Below, in pieces: positions 33,100 to 43,341 of a stretch of 64,000 nucleotides of DNA. Location: contig NZ_AP025171.1 of the NCBI RefSeq assembly GCF_003402535.2, positions 496,001-560,000 of the forward strand, written 5' to 3'. This DNA comes from Cupriavidus sp. P-10. Lineage in GTDB: Bacteria > Pseudomonadota > Gammaproteobacteria > Burkholderiales > Burkholderiaceae. Position numbers and translations under genes: made by a program. Below the pieces are notes generated by a model. That model made no database searches. It was given only the letters and a program-made list of their open reading frames with translations, and had not been told where the DNA came from. How positions within the stretch are numbered: the stretch's first letter is position 1; every line of letters starts with the position of its first letter.

Positions 33100-35334
33100 T
33101 TAGAGCATGCCCATCGCCGGGTCGGTCACCGAGTGGCTTCCGGTTTCCACACGGCCCGCAAAGCGCCGGTAGAACGTGGCATCGCTGCTGCTGGTCACCG
33201 CGAAGTCATACCAGTTGCCGCTGTCCTTCAGCGCCCAATGCAGGGTCTGCGTGCCGCCTGCCGGCACCGAGGCTTCCCACGGCCCGTCCGTCCGGTAGGC
33301 CAGCGGCGTGACGCGGAACGTGCACGGCGCATTGCCCATGTTAATCAGGTCGACATACACGTCACCGTTGGCGACTTCGTAGCAGACCCGGATCTCCGGA
33401 TTGGCGCGCGCGGCGTCGAGTACCTTCGTATCTCCCCTGAAATGCCGGTGGTAGCCGTTCGGGCCGAGTACCCAGAGATCGTACTGGCCGGCATCGGCCG
33501 ACGAGGTGGCCCAGGTATCGGACAAGGTCTTGCCGGCCTCGACCATGTAACGACGCGGCACGCTGTCCAGGTCGTTGCGGTCGTAGACGTGGAAGACGGC
33601 GGCCTGCTTTCCCGAATTCGCGAACAGCAACTGCACGGTGCCGTTGACGTTGCCGCGCGCACTGGTGTGCAGCTCGTAGGGCAGGGCTCGCGACGGGCGC
33701 GAACCCGTGTCCTGCTGCGGCAATTGCGCGGTCGTCGGTACCGGCACGGCCGGCAGCGCCTGCTGGGCGGTGCGCAACTGGTCCGCGGACGTACGGGTGC
33801 CACGCCCGGCCAGTGTGGGCAGCGCCTCGGTGTTCGGTGTCTGGAAGTTGAATGCCGTGGTCAGGTCACCGCAGACCGCGCGGCGGAACGGGCTGATATT
33901 GGACTCCTGCACGCCGAAGCGCGCCTCAAGGAAGCGCAGCACGGAAGTGTGGTCGAACACCTGCGAGTTGATCCAGCCGCCGCGGCTCCACGGCGAGATC
34001 ACGAACATCGGCACGCGCGGACCCGGACCGAAGACGCGGCCGTCGCGCGCCGGCTGGCTTGTGCTGCCGGCCGGTGGTTGCTGCGTGTAGTATTCGGCGG
34101 CGAGGTCGGCGTCGGGCAGCGTGGTCTTGCCGGCCAGCGAGCTGTCCGGATGGCGCGACGGGGCTGAAGGCGAGGGCACGTGGTCGAAGTAGCCGTCGTT
34201 TTCGTCGAAGTTGACCAGCAGCACCGTCTTGCTCCAGACGTCCGGGTTGCTGGTCAACGCGTCCAGCACTTCCTGCAGGAACCAGGCGCCCTGGACCGGC
34301 GACGAAGGTCCCGGATGCTCGCAATAGATCGACGGCGCGTTGATCCACGAAACGTGGGGCAGCGTGCCGTTAGCGATGTCGCGTTTGAAAGCGTCAAGGT
34401 ACTGGTCAGGCTGCGTGCCCGGCAACGTGTTGGCAACGCCCTTGTAGAGCGGGTTGGCGGCGTTGTCGCTGGCTGCATCGTAGGCGTGGTACGGCAGCGC
34501 CTGGCCGGTGCTCGTGTACGGCGATTGCGGCGCACCGCCGCTGGACACCGGGAAGCCCGAGTTCAGGTTGGCACGGCGGAAGCTCTGGAAGGCACCAAGC
34601 ATGTTGTCGCCCCATTCGTCGGGCATGTTCTGGTAGCTGATCCAGCTGATACCGGCTTCTTCCAGGCGCTCGGCGTAGGTCTTCCACGTGTAGCCGGTGT
34701 TGGCATCGGCGGCGACGCCGTTGATCGCATCCCACTCGTTGTTGACGAACGCCACGTTCTGCGGAATCACGCCGTTGGTGCCGGTCATGTGGAACGAGCG
34801 GTTCGCGTCGGTGCCCGTGTGCATCGCGCAATGGTAGGCGTCGCACAGCGTGAACGCCTTGGCGAGCGCGAACTGGAACGGAATTTCCTGTTCCTTGAAG
34901 TACCCCATCGACGTATCGGTCTTCGCGACGGGCCAGCGCGACATCCGGCCGTGGTCCCAGGCGGCCTGGCTGTCGGCCCACGCGTGCGGCGTGCCGGCCG
35001 TGCGCTGTGCGTTGTTGGCGCTGCCGTTCAGATGGTAGGGCGTCACGATGCTGCCGTTGGCACGCGCCTGTTGCCAGACGTTGCGCCCGTTCGGCAGCGG
35101 GATCGTGAGGCGGTCGCCAAATCCGCGCACGCCTGCCAGCGTGCCGAAGTAGTGGTCGAATGAGCGGTTTTCCTGCATCAGGATGACCACGTGCCGGACA
35201 TCCATGATGGTGCCGGTGGCATTGTTTGCCGGGATAGCCAGCGCGCGGCGGATGCTCGGAGGAAAGGCGGCCAGCGCCGCGGCGGAAAAGGCCGCGCCGG
35301 TGCTCGCCTGCAGAAACTTGCGGCGGGAGATCAT
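33100..35334 (-). CDS. Phosphocholine-specific phospholipase C, Tat-exported
   Basis: A 744-aa protein beginning MISRRKFLQAST, a twin-arginine signal, which supports the start at 35334 although no clear ribosome site is seen. The phosphoesterase domain shows VVILMQENRSFDHYFGTL and later NFDENDGYFDHVPSP; the C-terminal third is the usual pair of DUF756 beta domains. These enzymes hydrolyse phosphatidylcholine or sphingomyelin in the periplasm or outside, releasing phosphocholine. Length fits the family (about 700-740). A small lipoprotein gene lies 52 bases upstream on the same strand and may be co-expressed. Confidence 0.9.
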   Translation of the reverse strand: MISRRKFLQASTGAAFSAAALAAFPPSIRRALAIPANNATGTIMDVRHVVILMQENRSFDHYFGTLAGVRGFGDRLTIPLPNGRNVWQQARANGSIVTPYHLNGSANNAQRTAGTPHAWADSQAAWDHGRMSRWPVAKTDTSMGYFKEQEIPFQFALAKAFTLCDAYHCAMHTGTDANRSFHMTGTNGVIPQNVAFVNNEWDAINGVAADANTGYTWKTYAERLEEAGISWISYQNMPDEWGDNMLGAFQSFRRANLNSGFPVSSGGAPQSPYTSTGQALPYHAYDAASDNAANPLYKGVANTLPGTQPDQYLDAFKRDIANGTLPHVSWINAPSIYCEHPGPSSPVQGAWFLQEVLDALTSNPDVWSKTVLLVNFDENDGYFDHVPSPSAPSRHPDSSLAGKTTLPDADLAAEYYTQQPPAGSTSQPARDGRVFGPGPRVPMFVISPWSRGGWINSQVFDHTSVLRFLEARFGVQESNISPFRRAVCGDLTTAFNFQTPNTEALPTLAGRGTRTSADQLRTAQQALPAVPVPTTAQLPQQDTGSRPSRALPYELHTSARGNVNGTVQLLFANSGKQAAVFHVYDRNDLDSVPRRYMVEAGKTLSDTWATSSADAGQYDLWVLGPNGYHRHFRGDTKVLDAARANPEIRVCYEVANGDVYVDLINMGNAPCTFRVTPLAYRTDGPWEASVPAGGTQTLHWALKDSGNWYDFAVTSSSDATFYRRFAGRVETGSHSVTDPAMGML

Positions 35335-35386
35335 GTCGTTGTGCTGGGAGGATGTGGAGGGACGCGGGCTATGCCAGCCGCCGCAT

Positions 35387-35560
35387 TCAGGGCGCGCAGC
35401 GCTTGTCGGGCGCACCAGGGGCTGCAGGCGTCGAGGCGCCCGGCTGGGCTGCGGCTGGCGGCTGCACAGGCTTCTCGTCGTCGCTCCCGCCGCAGGCACT
35501 CAACAGCAGCGCTGCGAGGCACGCGGCCACAAGGCCAGGTGTCAGTTTGGCTTCTTCCAT
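35387..35560 (-). CDS. Small lipoprotein (57 aa) upstream of the phospholipase C gene
   Basis: Reads MEEAKLTPGL, then VAACLAALLLSACGG with the lipobox LLSAC, a short acidic stretch and a Pro/Ala-rich tail ending KRCAP. This is a complete lipoprotein signal followed by a tiny unstructured mature part. An in-frame ATG two codons upstream (35566) is possible. No ribosome site is obvious. Function unknown; position suggests an accessory of the phospholipase operon. Confidence 0.6.
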   Translation of the reverse strand: MEEAKLTPGLVAACLAALLLSACGGSDDEKPVQPPAAAQPGASTPAAPGAPDKRCAP

Positions 35561-35741
35561 GGGCATCGTTGGATTGTTGTGATGGGTTTGCCGGATCGGC
35601 AGGCCGCAAGGCTAAGCGGTGGCGATGACATGCTCGTGACGCGTTGTGCACTGGCCCGCCGGCCCGCCGGTTCCGCCGATGCATTGCGCTCAGGAGAATG
35701 AAGCGCCTTTCCCGACATGGCTGGGAGAGGCGGACAGGGGC

Positions 35742-35864
35742 TTACGCGTCCAGCCGGATGTGCACGCTGTTGGGGGTATGGACGGGCGCCGCGTTGAAGC
35801 CGTCCACGGTCACGGTGGTGAACTGGCCGCGCGAGATCGTTGCCGACTGCCGGGTGGCGGCACG
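35742..35864 (-). pseudogene. Possible C-terminal fragment of a lost gene
   Basis: On the minus strand a frame of 40 codons between two stops reads SRGQFTTVTVDGFNAAPVHT then SVHIRLDA and stop. It looks like the beta-rich end of an exported protein rather than random GC-rich frame, but there is no start and the upstream frame is closed. I could not identify a parent. Confidence 0.25.
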
Positions 35865-36053
35865 TCATGCTGCGGTCAGCGGCCCGTACCGTCAGTCACG
35901 CTGTAGTTCTTGCCGCGGCGGATCGGAGTACGCGGCTATGGCCTGTGGCGGCTTGCGGCCCCCTGGACGCCACGCTGTGGCGACGGGAGGCGACTTGTAT
36001 GAATATCACCTGGCCGGGGCAGGATGCGAGCGTCTTGCGCTGCGATAAAACGA

Positions 36054-36083
36054 CGCGTGGCCGGGCAGATGCCCGGCCACGCG
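36054..36083 (-). terminator. Strong terminator after the acyl-CoA dehydrogenase operon
   Basis: CGCGTGGCCGGGC (36054-36066) and GCCCGGCCACGCG (36071-36083) form a perfect 13-bp stem with a 4-base loop. On the minus strand it is followed by TCGTTTTATC. It lies 30 bases past the stop at 36114. Confidence 0.8.
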
Positions 36084-36113
36084 CACGACTGCGGCCAGCG
36101 GCCGCAACCGGGA

Positions 36114-37241
36114 TCAGGCTTCCATTACTTCGCCGAAGCGCTGCATATGGTAGTCGCTGTCGCCCAGCAACTGGTCCAGCATGGTCAGGCGCTTGAAGTA
36201 GTCGCCCACCGACAGCTCGTCGGTCATGCCCATGCCGCCGTGCAGCTGCACCGCTTGCTGGCCGACAAAGCGCCCGGCGCGTGCAACCGTCACCTTGGCG
36301 GCAGACAGCATGCGCCGGCGCGCGGCCGGATCGGTTTCATCCAGCGCCTGCACGGCCACGTAAGCCATCGACAGCGCCAGTTCCTTCTGCACCAGCATGT
36401 CGGCCATGCGGTGCTGCAGCGCCTGGAAGCTGGCCAGCGGCTTGCCAAACTGCTGGCGCGTGGCCAGGTACTCGCCGGTGATCTGGATCAGCTTTTCCAT
36501 CGCACCCGCGCCTTCCGCGCACAGTGCGGCGATGCCGTGCTCCAGGCCGACGCCCAGCGCCGCCAGGCCGTCGGCGGGCTGGCCCACCAGCGCGCTGGCC
36601 GGTACCGTGACGTTCTGCAGTGACAGGTCGGCGGCGCGCAGGCCGTCGATGGTGGGATAGGCGGTCACGCCCAGGCCCTTGCTGTCGCGCGGCACCAGGA
36701 ACAGTGCGATCTCGTTGCTGCCGGATACACGTGCGGTCAGCAGGTAGGCGTCGGCGGCGGCGCCGTGCCAGACCACGCTCTTGGTGCCGCTGATCACGTA
36801 GCTGTCGCCGCTGCGCTCGGCGCTGGCGCGGGCCGATTCCGGGCGGTAGCGCGTAGTCGGTTCCAGGTAGGCCAGCGTGACGATGCGTTCGCCCGATGCG
36901 ATCGCCGGCAGCCATTCCTGCTTCTGCGCGTCGCTGCCGCAGGCGTTGAGGGTGGCGGCGGCCATCACGCCGCTGGGCGTGACCGGTTCCAGCACCAGGC
37001 CGCGGCCCAGCTCGCGCTGCACCACCAGCTGGCTGGCGGGGCCTTCGCCGAAGCCGCCGAAGTCGGCGGGCACGGTCAGGCCCAGCACGCCCATTTCGGC
37101 CAGCTTGTTCCACATGCCGCGATCCAGGCTTTCGCCCTGGCGCGCGCTCTTGCGGCGGGCCTCGAAGGTGTATTCGGTGTCGATGAAGCGACGCAGGCTG
37201 TCCGCCAGCATCTGTTGCTCTTCGCTGTAGGTGAAGTCCAT
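36114..37241 (-). CDS. Acyl-CoA dehydrogenase small subunit, pimeloyl-CoA dehydrogenase (PimD)-like
   Basis: A 375-aa dehydrogenase-fold protein starting MDFTYSEEQQMLADSLRRF. It has TRQQFGKPLASFQALQHRMA and QLHGGMGMTDEL, but where the catalytic YEG would be it has DQLLGDSDYHMQRF, so it lacks the canonical base. It sits 13 bases downstream of the large-subunit gene. In PimC/PimD systems the two chains form a heteromer acting on CoA-activated dicarboxylates. The substrate is inferred from family only. Confidence 0.82.
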   Translation of the reverse strand: MDFTYSEEQQMLADSLRRFIDTEYTFEARRKSARQGESLDRGMWNKLAEMGVLGLTVPADFGGFGEGPASQLVVQRELGRGLVLEPVTPSGVMAAATLNACGSDAQKQEWLPAIASGERIVTLAYLEPTTRYRPESARASAERSGDSYVISGTKSVVWHGAAADAYLLTARVSGSNEIALFLVPRDSKGLGVTAYPTIDGLRAADLSLQNVTVPASALVGQPADGLAALGVGLEHGIAALCAEGAGAMEKLIQITGEYLATRQQFGKPLASFQALQHRMADMLVQKELALSMAYVAVQALDETDPAARRRMLSAAKVTVARAGRFVGQQAVQLHGGMGMTDELSVGDYFKRLTMLDQLLGDSDYHMQRFGEVMEA

Positions 37242-37254
37242 GTCAGCTATCCCT

Positions 37255-38448
<1,194 letters not shown>

Positions 38449-38764
38449 CTGAATGTCCCCTCGTTACGCGGGCGGTCCGGTGCTGGCAAGCAACCGGTTG
38501 CAGCCCTAGGTGTGCCGGCCGATTGTAGGGCGCGGGCGTCCTCCATTGCTTTTTCAATCATAAAGTCGCCCTTCGTGCCGGCGGAACCACCTGAGCCGGG
38601 TGGTGGCGGCACTGCCGAACACGGCCTTAGCCAATTCCAAATACCGCGGCGGCCGGCCTTGGCGCAAACTGGCGCGGCCTGCTCAAGTGCGTCGGGGTGC
38701 ATTCCGGCGCATTCGCCGCCGGCAAGCATCGCCAACCCAGCCGTATCCCGAACGAGCCAGCCGC
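38449..38764. other. Divergent intergenic region
   Basis: 316 bases between the dehydrogenase operon and the ligase gene. It should hold both promoters. An AT-richer patch (TTGCTTTTTCAATCATAAAG, about 38547-38566) stands out, but I cannot define promoter boxes with confidence. Confidence 0.4.
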
Positions 38765-40285
38765 ATGTCTTCCTTCCGTCCCCAATATATCCACGATATC
38801 CCCCGCCACTGGGCCGCGCAGACGCCCGGCGCGCCTTGCCTGTACGAGAACGGCGCCGTGCTCAGTTATGGCGATCTGTGGCAGCGCATCGAAGCGGCGC
38901 GCGACTGGCTGGTGGCGCAGGGCGTGGGCGAGGGCGACCGGGTCATGGTGGTCGGCGAGAACTGCAACGAGATGGTGGTGACGTTGTTCGCCAGCAGCCT
39001 GCTGCATGCGTGGCCGATCCAGGTCAATGCGCGCCTGTCCGCGCGCGAGATCGACAATATCCGCGACCACGCGCAGCCGGCGCTGGTGCTGTTCACCGGC
39101 CATGTGTCCGAGGTGGCCGCCGCGCACGGTACGCGGCTCGGCGCGCAAGCCAGCGGTTGCCCGGTCTTTGCCGACGGCATGCTCGCGGTGCGCGCTGCCA
39201 GCGCGCCGGAACGCGTGGCCAGCGAAGAGGCCCGCCAGGTCGCCACCCTGATCTATACCTCCGGCACCACCGGCGCGCCCAAGGGCGTGATGGTGCCGCA
39301 CGTCGGCCTGACGCACTTCGCCCGCATCTCCGCCACCTCGCGCGACATGGGGCAGGAAGACGTGGCCTATGGCGCACTGCCGATGTCGCATATCTTCGGC
39401 ATCGCCACCGTGCTGATGGCCACGCTGTACGCCGGCGCCAGCCTGTTCATGCGCCCGCGCTTTGACGGCAATGACGTGTTCGAAGCGCTGGTGTCGCCCG
39501 GCGTGACCATCCTGCAGGGCGTGCCGACCATGTTCACGCGCATCCTGGCGGTCGCGGCGGCGCACGGCGCAGGCCCGGGCAAGTATCCGCGCCTGCGCTA
39601 CCTGTACACCGGCGGCGCGCCGCTCGATCCCACGCTCAAGCGCGACGTCGAGACCCTGTTTGGCCAGTCGCTGCACCATGGCTATGGCATTACCGAATAC
39701 GCCGGCTCGCTGTTCATCACGCGCATGGACGCGCCGCGTGCGGACTGCTCGGCCGGACATATCGTCGAAGGCGTCGAGATCGAGATCACCGACGATGCCG
39801 GCACGCCGCTGCCGGCCGGCGAGCGCGGCCAGATCCGCGTGCGCGGCCCCGGCGTGATGCTCGGCTACTACCGCAACCCCGAGCAGACGGCAGAGGCGCT
39901 GCTGCCCGGCGGCTGGCTCAATACCGGTGACCTGGGCTACCTGGATGCCGACGGCGCGCTGTTTATCTCCGGCCGCTCCAAGGACCTGATCATCCGCTCG
40001 GGCTTCAACGTCTACCCGATCGAAGTCGAATCGGTGATCAACGCCTTCCCCGGCGTGCGCCAGTCGGCGGTGGTGGGACGCCCCGCCAGCGACGGCAACG
40101 AGGAAGTGGTCGCCTTTATCGAGACGCAGGAAGGCGCCAGCGTCGATCCCAAGGCGCTCGACGCCTACCTGCGCGAATGCCTGGCCCCGTACAAGCGCCC
40201 GGCGGAAATCCGCACCGTCGACGTCATTCCCACGACGGCCAGCGGCAAGCTGCTCAAGCAGCCGCTGCGTGCATTGCTGGACTGA
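38765..40285 (+). CDS. Class I adenylate-forming acyl-CoA ligase
   Basis: A 506-aa AMP-binding enzyme. Motifs in order: TLIYTSGTTGAPKGV (P-loop), HHGYGITEYAG, NTGDLGYLDADG, RSKDLIIRSGFNVYP and the C-terminal catalytic Lys in TASGKLLKQPLRALL. The start is placed at MSSFRPQYIHD because the frame upstream lacks family similarity; the ribosome site is weak. It makes acyl-CoA from a free acid plus ATP. Length is close to FadD3 (HIP-CoA ligase, about 503 aa), but gene context (PimCD-like pair, Bug receptor) points equally to a dicarboxylate or aliphatic acid. Confidence 0.83.
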   Translation: MSSFRPQYIHDIPRHWAAQTPGAPCLYENGAVLSYGDLWQRIEAARDWLVAQGVGEGDRVMVVGENCNEMVVTLFASSLLHAWPIQVNARLSAREIDNIRDHAQPALVLFTGHVSEVAAAHGTRLGAQASGCPVFADGMLAVRAASAPERVASEEARQVATLIYTSGTTGAPKGVMVPHVGLTHFARISATSRDMGQEDVAYGALPMSHIFGIATVLMATLYAGASLFMRPRFDGNDVFEALVSPGVTILQGVPTMFTRILAVAAAHGAGPGKYPRLRYLYTGGAPLDPTLKRDVETLFGQSLHHGYGITEYAGSLFITRMDAPRADCSAGHIVEGVEIEITDDAGTPLPAGERGQIRVRGPGVMLGYYRNPEQTAEALLPGGWLNTGDLGYLDADGALFISGRSKDLIIRSGFNVYPIEVESVINAFPGVRQSAVVGRPASDGNEEVVAFIETQEGASVDPKALDAYLRECLAPYKRPAEIRTVDVIPTTASGKLLKQPLRALLD

Positions 40286-40358
40286 GCCCGAATTCCCTTT
40301 ACCGGGCTGGTTCGACATGCCAGCCCGGGCATTTCAGCCCTATCTGGAGGAGACAACA

Positions 40359-41330
40359 ATGAAAACCTGGAACACACTGGCGGCACTGACCACGACCCTG
40401 CTGCTGCAGGGCGCGGCCTGGGCGACGGACGTCTATCCGTCGCGGCCGGTCAAGCTGCTGGTGGGCTATGCCCCGGGCGGCCCGGTCGATACCGCCGCGC
40501 GCATCTACGCCGAACAACTGGGCCGCGTGCTCAAGCAGCCGGTGGTGGTGGACAACCGCGCCGGCGCCAGCGGCGCGATCGCGGCCGACATGACCGCCAA
40601 GGCAACGCCTGACGGCTATACGTTGTACTTCGTCGCCAGCCCCACCATGACCATGACCCCGCTGATCCAGCGTTCGGTCAACTTCAACCCGGTCAAGGAC
40701 TTCACCTACATCGGCCTGATCACCGACTACACCAACGTGCTGCTGGTGAACAAGGATTTCCCGGCCAGGAACGTCGGCGAACTGGTCGACTACGCGCGCA
40801 AGCACCCGCAGGACGTCTCGTTCGGCTCGGCCGGCGTGGGGGCTTCGAATCACCTGTCGGCGGAACTGCTGGCGCAGATGAACGGCGTGAAGATGCTGCA
40901 CGTGCCTTATAAGGGCAATTCGCCGGCGATGGCGGATGTGATGAGCGGCAAGGTGACTTTCATGTTCGATATCACCGGCACCGCCATCGGCCATATCAAT
41001 GGCGGCAAGGTGCGGGCGCTGGCGGTCACGTCGAAGACGCGCAATCCGGCGCTGCCCAATGTGCCGACCATGATCGAGTCGGGGCAGAAGGACTATGACC
41101 TGACTGGATGGTATGCGTTGATCGGACCGCAGAAGCTGCCGGCGGATGTGGTGGACAAGCTGGTCAAGGCGCAGAAGGCGATTGGCGACGATCCGGCTTA
41201 CCGGCAGCGGATGGCGGCGGGTGGGTATGACGTCAATGTCAGTTCGCCGAAGCAGCTGGGGGATCGGATCCAGCGGGAGCTGGCGCTGTGGGGTGGGGTG
41301 GTGAAGAAGGCGGGGATTCAGGCGGATTGA
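40359..41330 (+). CDS. Bug-family periplasmic tripartite tricarboxylate receptor
   Basis: A 323-aa exported binding protein: signal peptide to about residue 22 (GAAWA), then YPSRPVKLLVGYAPGGPVDT, RVLKQPVVVDNRAGASG and HVPYKGNSPAMADVMSGKV, all diagnostic of the Bug/TctC family. GGAGGAG precedes the ATG. It binds carboxylates, aromatics or related acids in the periplasm. No TctA/TctB membrane genes are near, as is common for Bug proteins in Burkholderiales. Probably co-transcribed with the ligase 73 bases upstream. Confidence 0.9.
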   Translation: MKTWNTLAALTTTLLLQGAAWATDVYPSRPVKLLVGYAPGGPVDTAARIYAEQLGRVLKQPVVVDNRAGASGAIAADMTAKATPDGYTLYFVASPTMTMTPLIQRSVNFNPVKDFTYIGLITDYTNVLLVNKDFPARNVGELVDYARKHPQDVSFGSAGVGASNHLSAELLAQMNGVKMLHVPYKGNSPAMADVMSGKVTFMFDITGTAIGHINGGKVRALAVTSKTRNPALPNVPTMIESGQKDYDLTGWYALIGPQKLPADVVDKLVKAQKAIGDDPAYRQRMAAGGYDVNVSSPKQLGDRIQRELALWGGVVKKAGIQAD

Positions 41331-41410
41331 GGGGATTTTTGAGGGGCGAGGGGGCCTGCGGGAAGCCGGCCCTGTTGTTCTAAGGGTTGCTCGAGGACTG
41401 GTCGCTTCAT

Positions 41411-42141
41411 GTCGCTGTTGATGACATGCTGTCGGCCGTTGAACCGCCTGGTTCCGCCCTCCTGGGCGGGTCACTTTCTGGCCGAGCGCCAAAAAGTAAC
41501 CAAAAAACGCGTCGCCTGAGCGGCTGGCTATCAATTTGGCGGCGTGGGTGGGTCGGGCGGCGGTGATTTCCGTTTGGGCTCGGTGCCCGTTCGGGCCTGC
41601 TAACGCTGTGTGATTCAGGGCCAGTGCCTGGCGTTAACCGGCTCTTGAACGATCCCCATGCCGGGCGTAGGCCGCCTGCTGCATGTCATATTGGTGGGAC
41701 GCCTTCGGCTGCGCTACGCGCGGGCCCTAATGTGGCAGCGCGGCCGATCTCCCTCTGGTCATTGCCGTCGCCGCTTAGCGAGCGAAGCGATGTGGATTCG
41801 TGCCAAGGCACCTCACCCGCGAGACTGAGCCGCGCGCAGCGCAGCCGAAGGCGATGATGCGATACCGCAGGCAGCAGGCGGCCGACACCCGTCCTGGGGA
41901 TTGTTCAAAAGTGGGGGTTCGTCAGGCACCCACACTCACTCACTTGGCGTAGCAGGCTGGAATCGCGACCACGCCTCACTGAAACCCAAATCGCCAATAT
42001 CACCAAAAGCGCCAAATTGGCTCAGCCAGCCGCTAAGCGACGCGCTTTTTGGTTACTTTTTGGCGCTCGGCCAAAAAGTGACCCGCCCAGGAGGGCGGAA
42101 CCAGGCGGTTCAACGGCCGACAGCATGTCATCAACAGCGAC
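41411..42141. repeat. 731-bp imperfect palindrome between convergent genes
   Basis: The outer 65 bases at 41411-41475 are the exact reverse complement of 42077-42141. Inside, matching continues with mismatches and small gaps (for example AAAAAGTAACCAAAAAACGCG against CGCGCTTTTTGGTTACTTTTT, and GCCTTCGGCTGCGCTACGCG against CGCGCAGCGCAGCCGAAGGC) to a centre near 41778. No protein motif is seen. Short frames at 41624-41857 and 41901-42260 are by-products of the repeat. It separates the plus-strand Bug gene from the minus-strand operon ending at 42437. Confidence 0.85.
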
Positions 42142-42220
42142 AGCGGGCGCTTAAACGGCCGACCGCATGTCATCAACAGCGCCCCGCCCAGCAGGGCGGA
42201 ACCAGGCGGTTCAACCAGCG
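42107..42220. repeat. Partial tandem copies of the palindrome arm
   Basis: After the right arm, pieces recur: GCATGTCATCAACAGCG (about 42122 and 42168) and GGCGGAACCAGGCGGTTCAAC (about 42094 and 42195). These look like two further truncated copies of the arm, so the repeat has been duplicated locally. Confidence 0.65.
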
Positions 42221-42436
42221 ACAACATCTCACCAGCACCACAGATCCACCAAGCACCTGATTGAATGCCATCCAGGCATAGCCTTTGATGGTGATGCGCA
42301 CCTCCGCCAAGGCGTGGCCCGACCCCGCAATTCTCCGCTACGCGAGGTCGCGCGCCGATTCCCCGAGATGGCACTCGCCATCCATGCTCAGAGAATCAGC
42401 GCCTGCAGCAACCGCCTGCGGCCCTCGCCTCTACCT

Positions 42437-43303
42437 TTACCCTTCAATCTCCGCCCACCCCTGCATCGCCTGCCCGCCAGCATCATCGCCAGTCCAAAGC
42501 ACCAGCCGGCCAGCCTGCGCTGGATCGGCCGTGCCGCCAACGGTGATCGTGTCCTGATCAAACAGCGGCGCCAGCCCCCGGAACCCAAAGCGCTTCACGC
42601 GCGCCTGCGGCTGCTCGCGCGCCACCAGGTCCAGCATCAGCATCGCCTGCATCGGGCCATGCACCACCAGGCCGGGATAGCCCTCGACATCGCGCGTATA
42701 GGCGCGGTCGTAGTGGATGCGGTGGCCGTTGAAGGTCAGCGCCGAATAGCGGAACAGCATGACCGGGTCGGCCTGCAGCGTGCGCTGCCATTGCGCGGTT
42801 TGCTCCAGGCGCGGGCGCGGCGGCTGTGGCTTGGACGGGTCCGGCATGGCGCGGTAGACGATGTCGTGGCGCTCGTTGACCGCGGTCTTGCCGTTCACGG
42901 TCAGTTCGTGGTCGACCGCGACGAACCACAGTTCGCCGCTACGGCCGGTCTTGTACTGCACGTCCGCGATGGTGGAGGTGCGCGTGACGGTATCGCCGAT
43001 ATGCAGCGGATGGCTGAAGGTCAGCTCGCTGCCGGCCCACATGCGGCGCGGCAGCGGCACCGGAGGCATGAAGCCGCCGAGGTGCGGGTGGCCGTCGCGG
43101 CCGATGTCGCGTTGCTGCGCGCGCGGCAGGAAATAGAGCCAGTGCCACAGCGGCGGCAGCGGGCCCGCGGCGACCGCCTCGGGGTCGAGGTCGAAGGTGG
43201 CGGCGAGGCCGATCACTGGTTCGGGCGACAGCGTTTCGGTGCGCGATTCGCTGCGGCCGATCCAGCCGCGCAGGCGTTCGAGTTCGGAAGTGGCGTCAGT
43301 CAT
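42437..43303 (-). CDS. MaoC/HTD2-type hydratase, mesaconyl-C4-CoA hydratase-like
   Basis: A 288-aa double hot-dog protein with an N-terminal FAS1-like dehydratase half (LGGFMPPVPLPRRMWAGSEL) and a C-terminal MaoC-like half (FNGHRIHYDRAYTRDVEGYP, supplying the catalytic His). This layout is that of mesaconyl-C4-CoA hydratases and relatives. It is the last gene of a five-gene minus-strand operon that also encodes a CoA-transferase, an acyl-CoA dehydrogenase and a citramalyl-type lyase, which fits hydration of a branched unsaturated dicarboxyl-CoA. Substrate inferred. Confidence 0.8.
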   Translation of the reverse strand: MTDATSELERLRGWIGRSESRTETLSPEPVIGLAATFDLDPEAVAAGPLPPLWHWLYFLPRAQQRDIGRDGHPHLGGFMPPVPLPRRMWAGSELTFSHPLHIGDTVTRTSTIADVQYKTGRSGELWFVAVDHELTVNGKTAVNERHDIVYRAMPDPSKPQPPRPRLEQTAQWQRTLQADPVMLFRYSALTFNGHRIHYDRAYTRDVEGYPGLVVHGPMQAMLMLDLVAREQPQARVKRFGFRGLAPLFDQDTITVGGTADPAQAGRLVLWTGDDAGGQAMQGWAEIEG

Positions 43304-43341
43304 GGGCTTGCAGGTTCGGGTTAGACAGGAAAGGCGGGGCG

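Noticed and set aside
35183..35701. Plus-strand frames of 172 and 145 codons
   Set aside because: They are shadows of the phospholipase start and the lipoprotein gene on the other strand.
41624..42260. Two short plus-strand frames (77 and 119 codons)
   Set aside because: They are by-products of the long palindrome and its partial copies, with no ribosome site or protein-like pattern.
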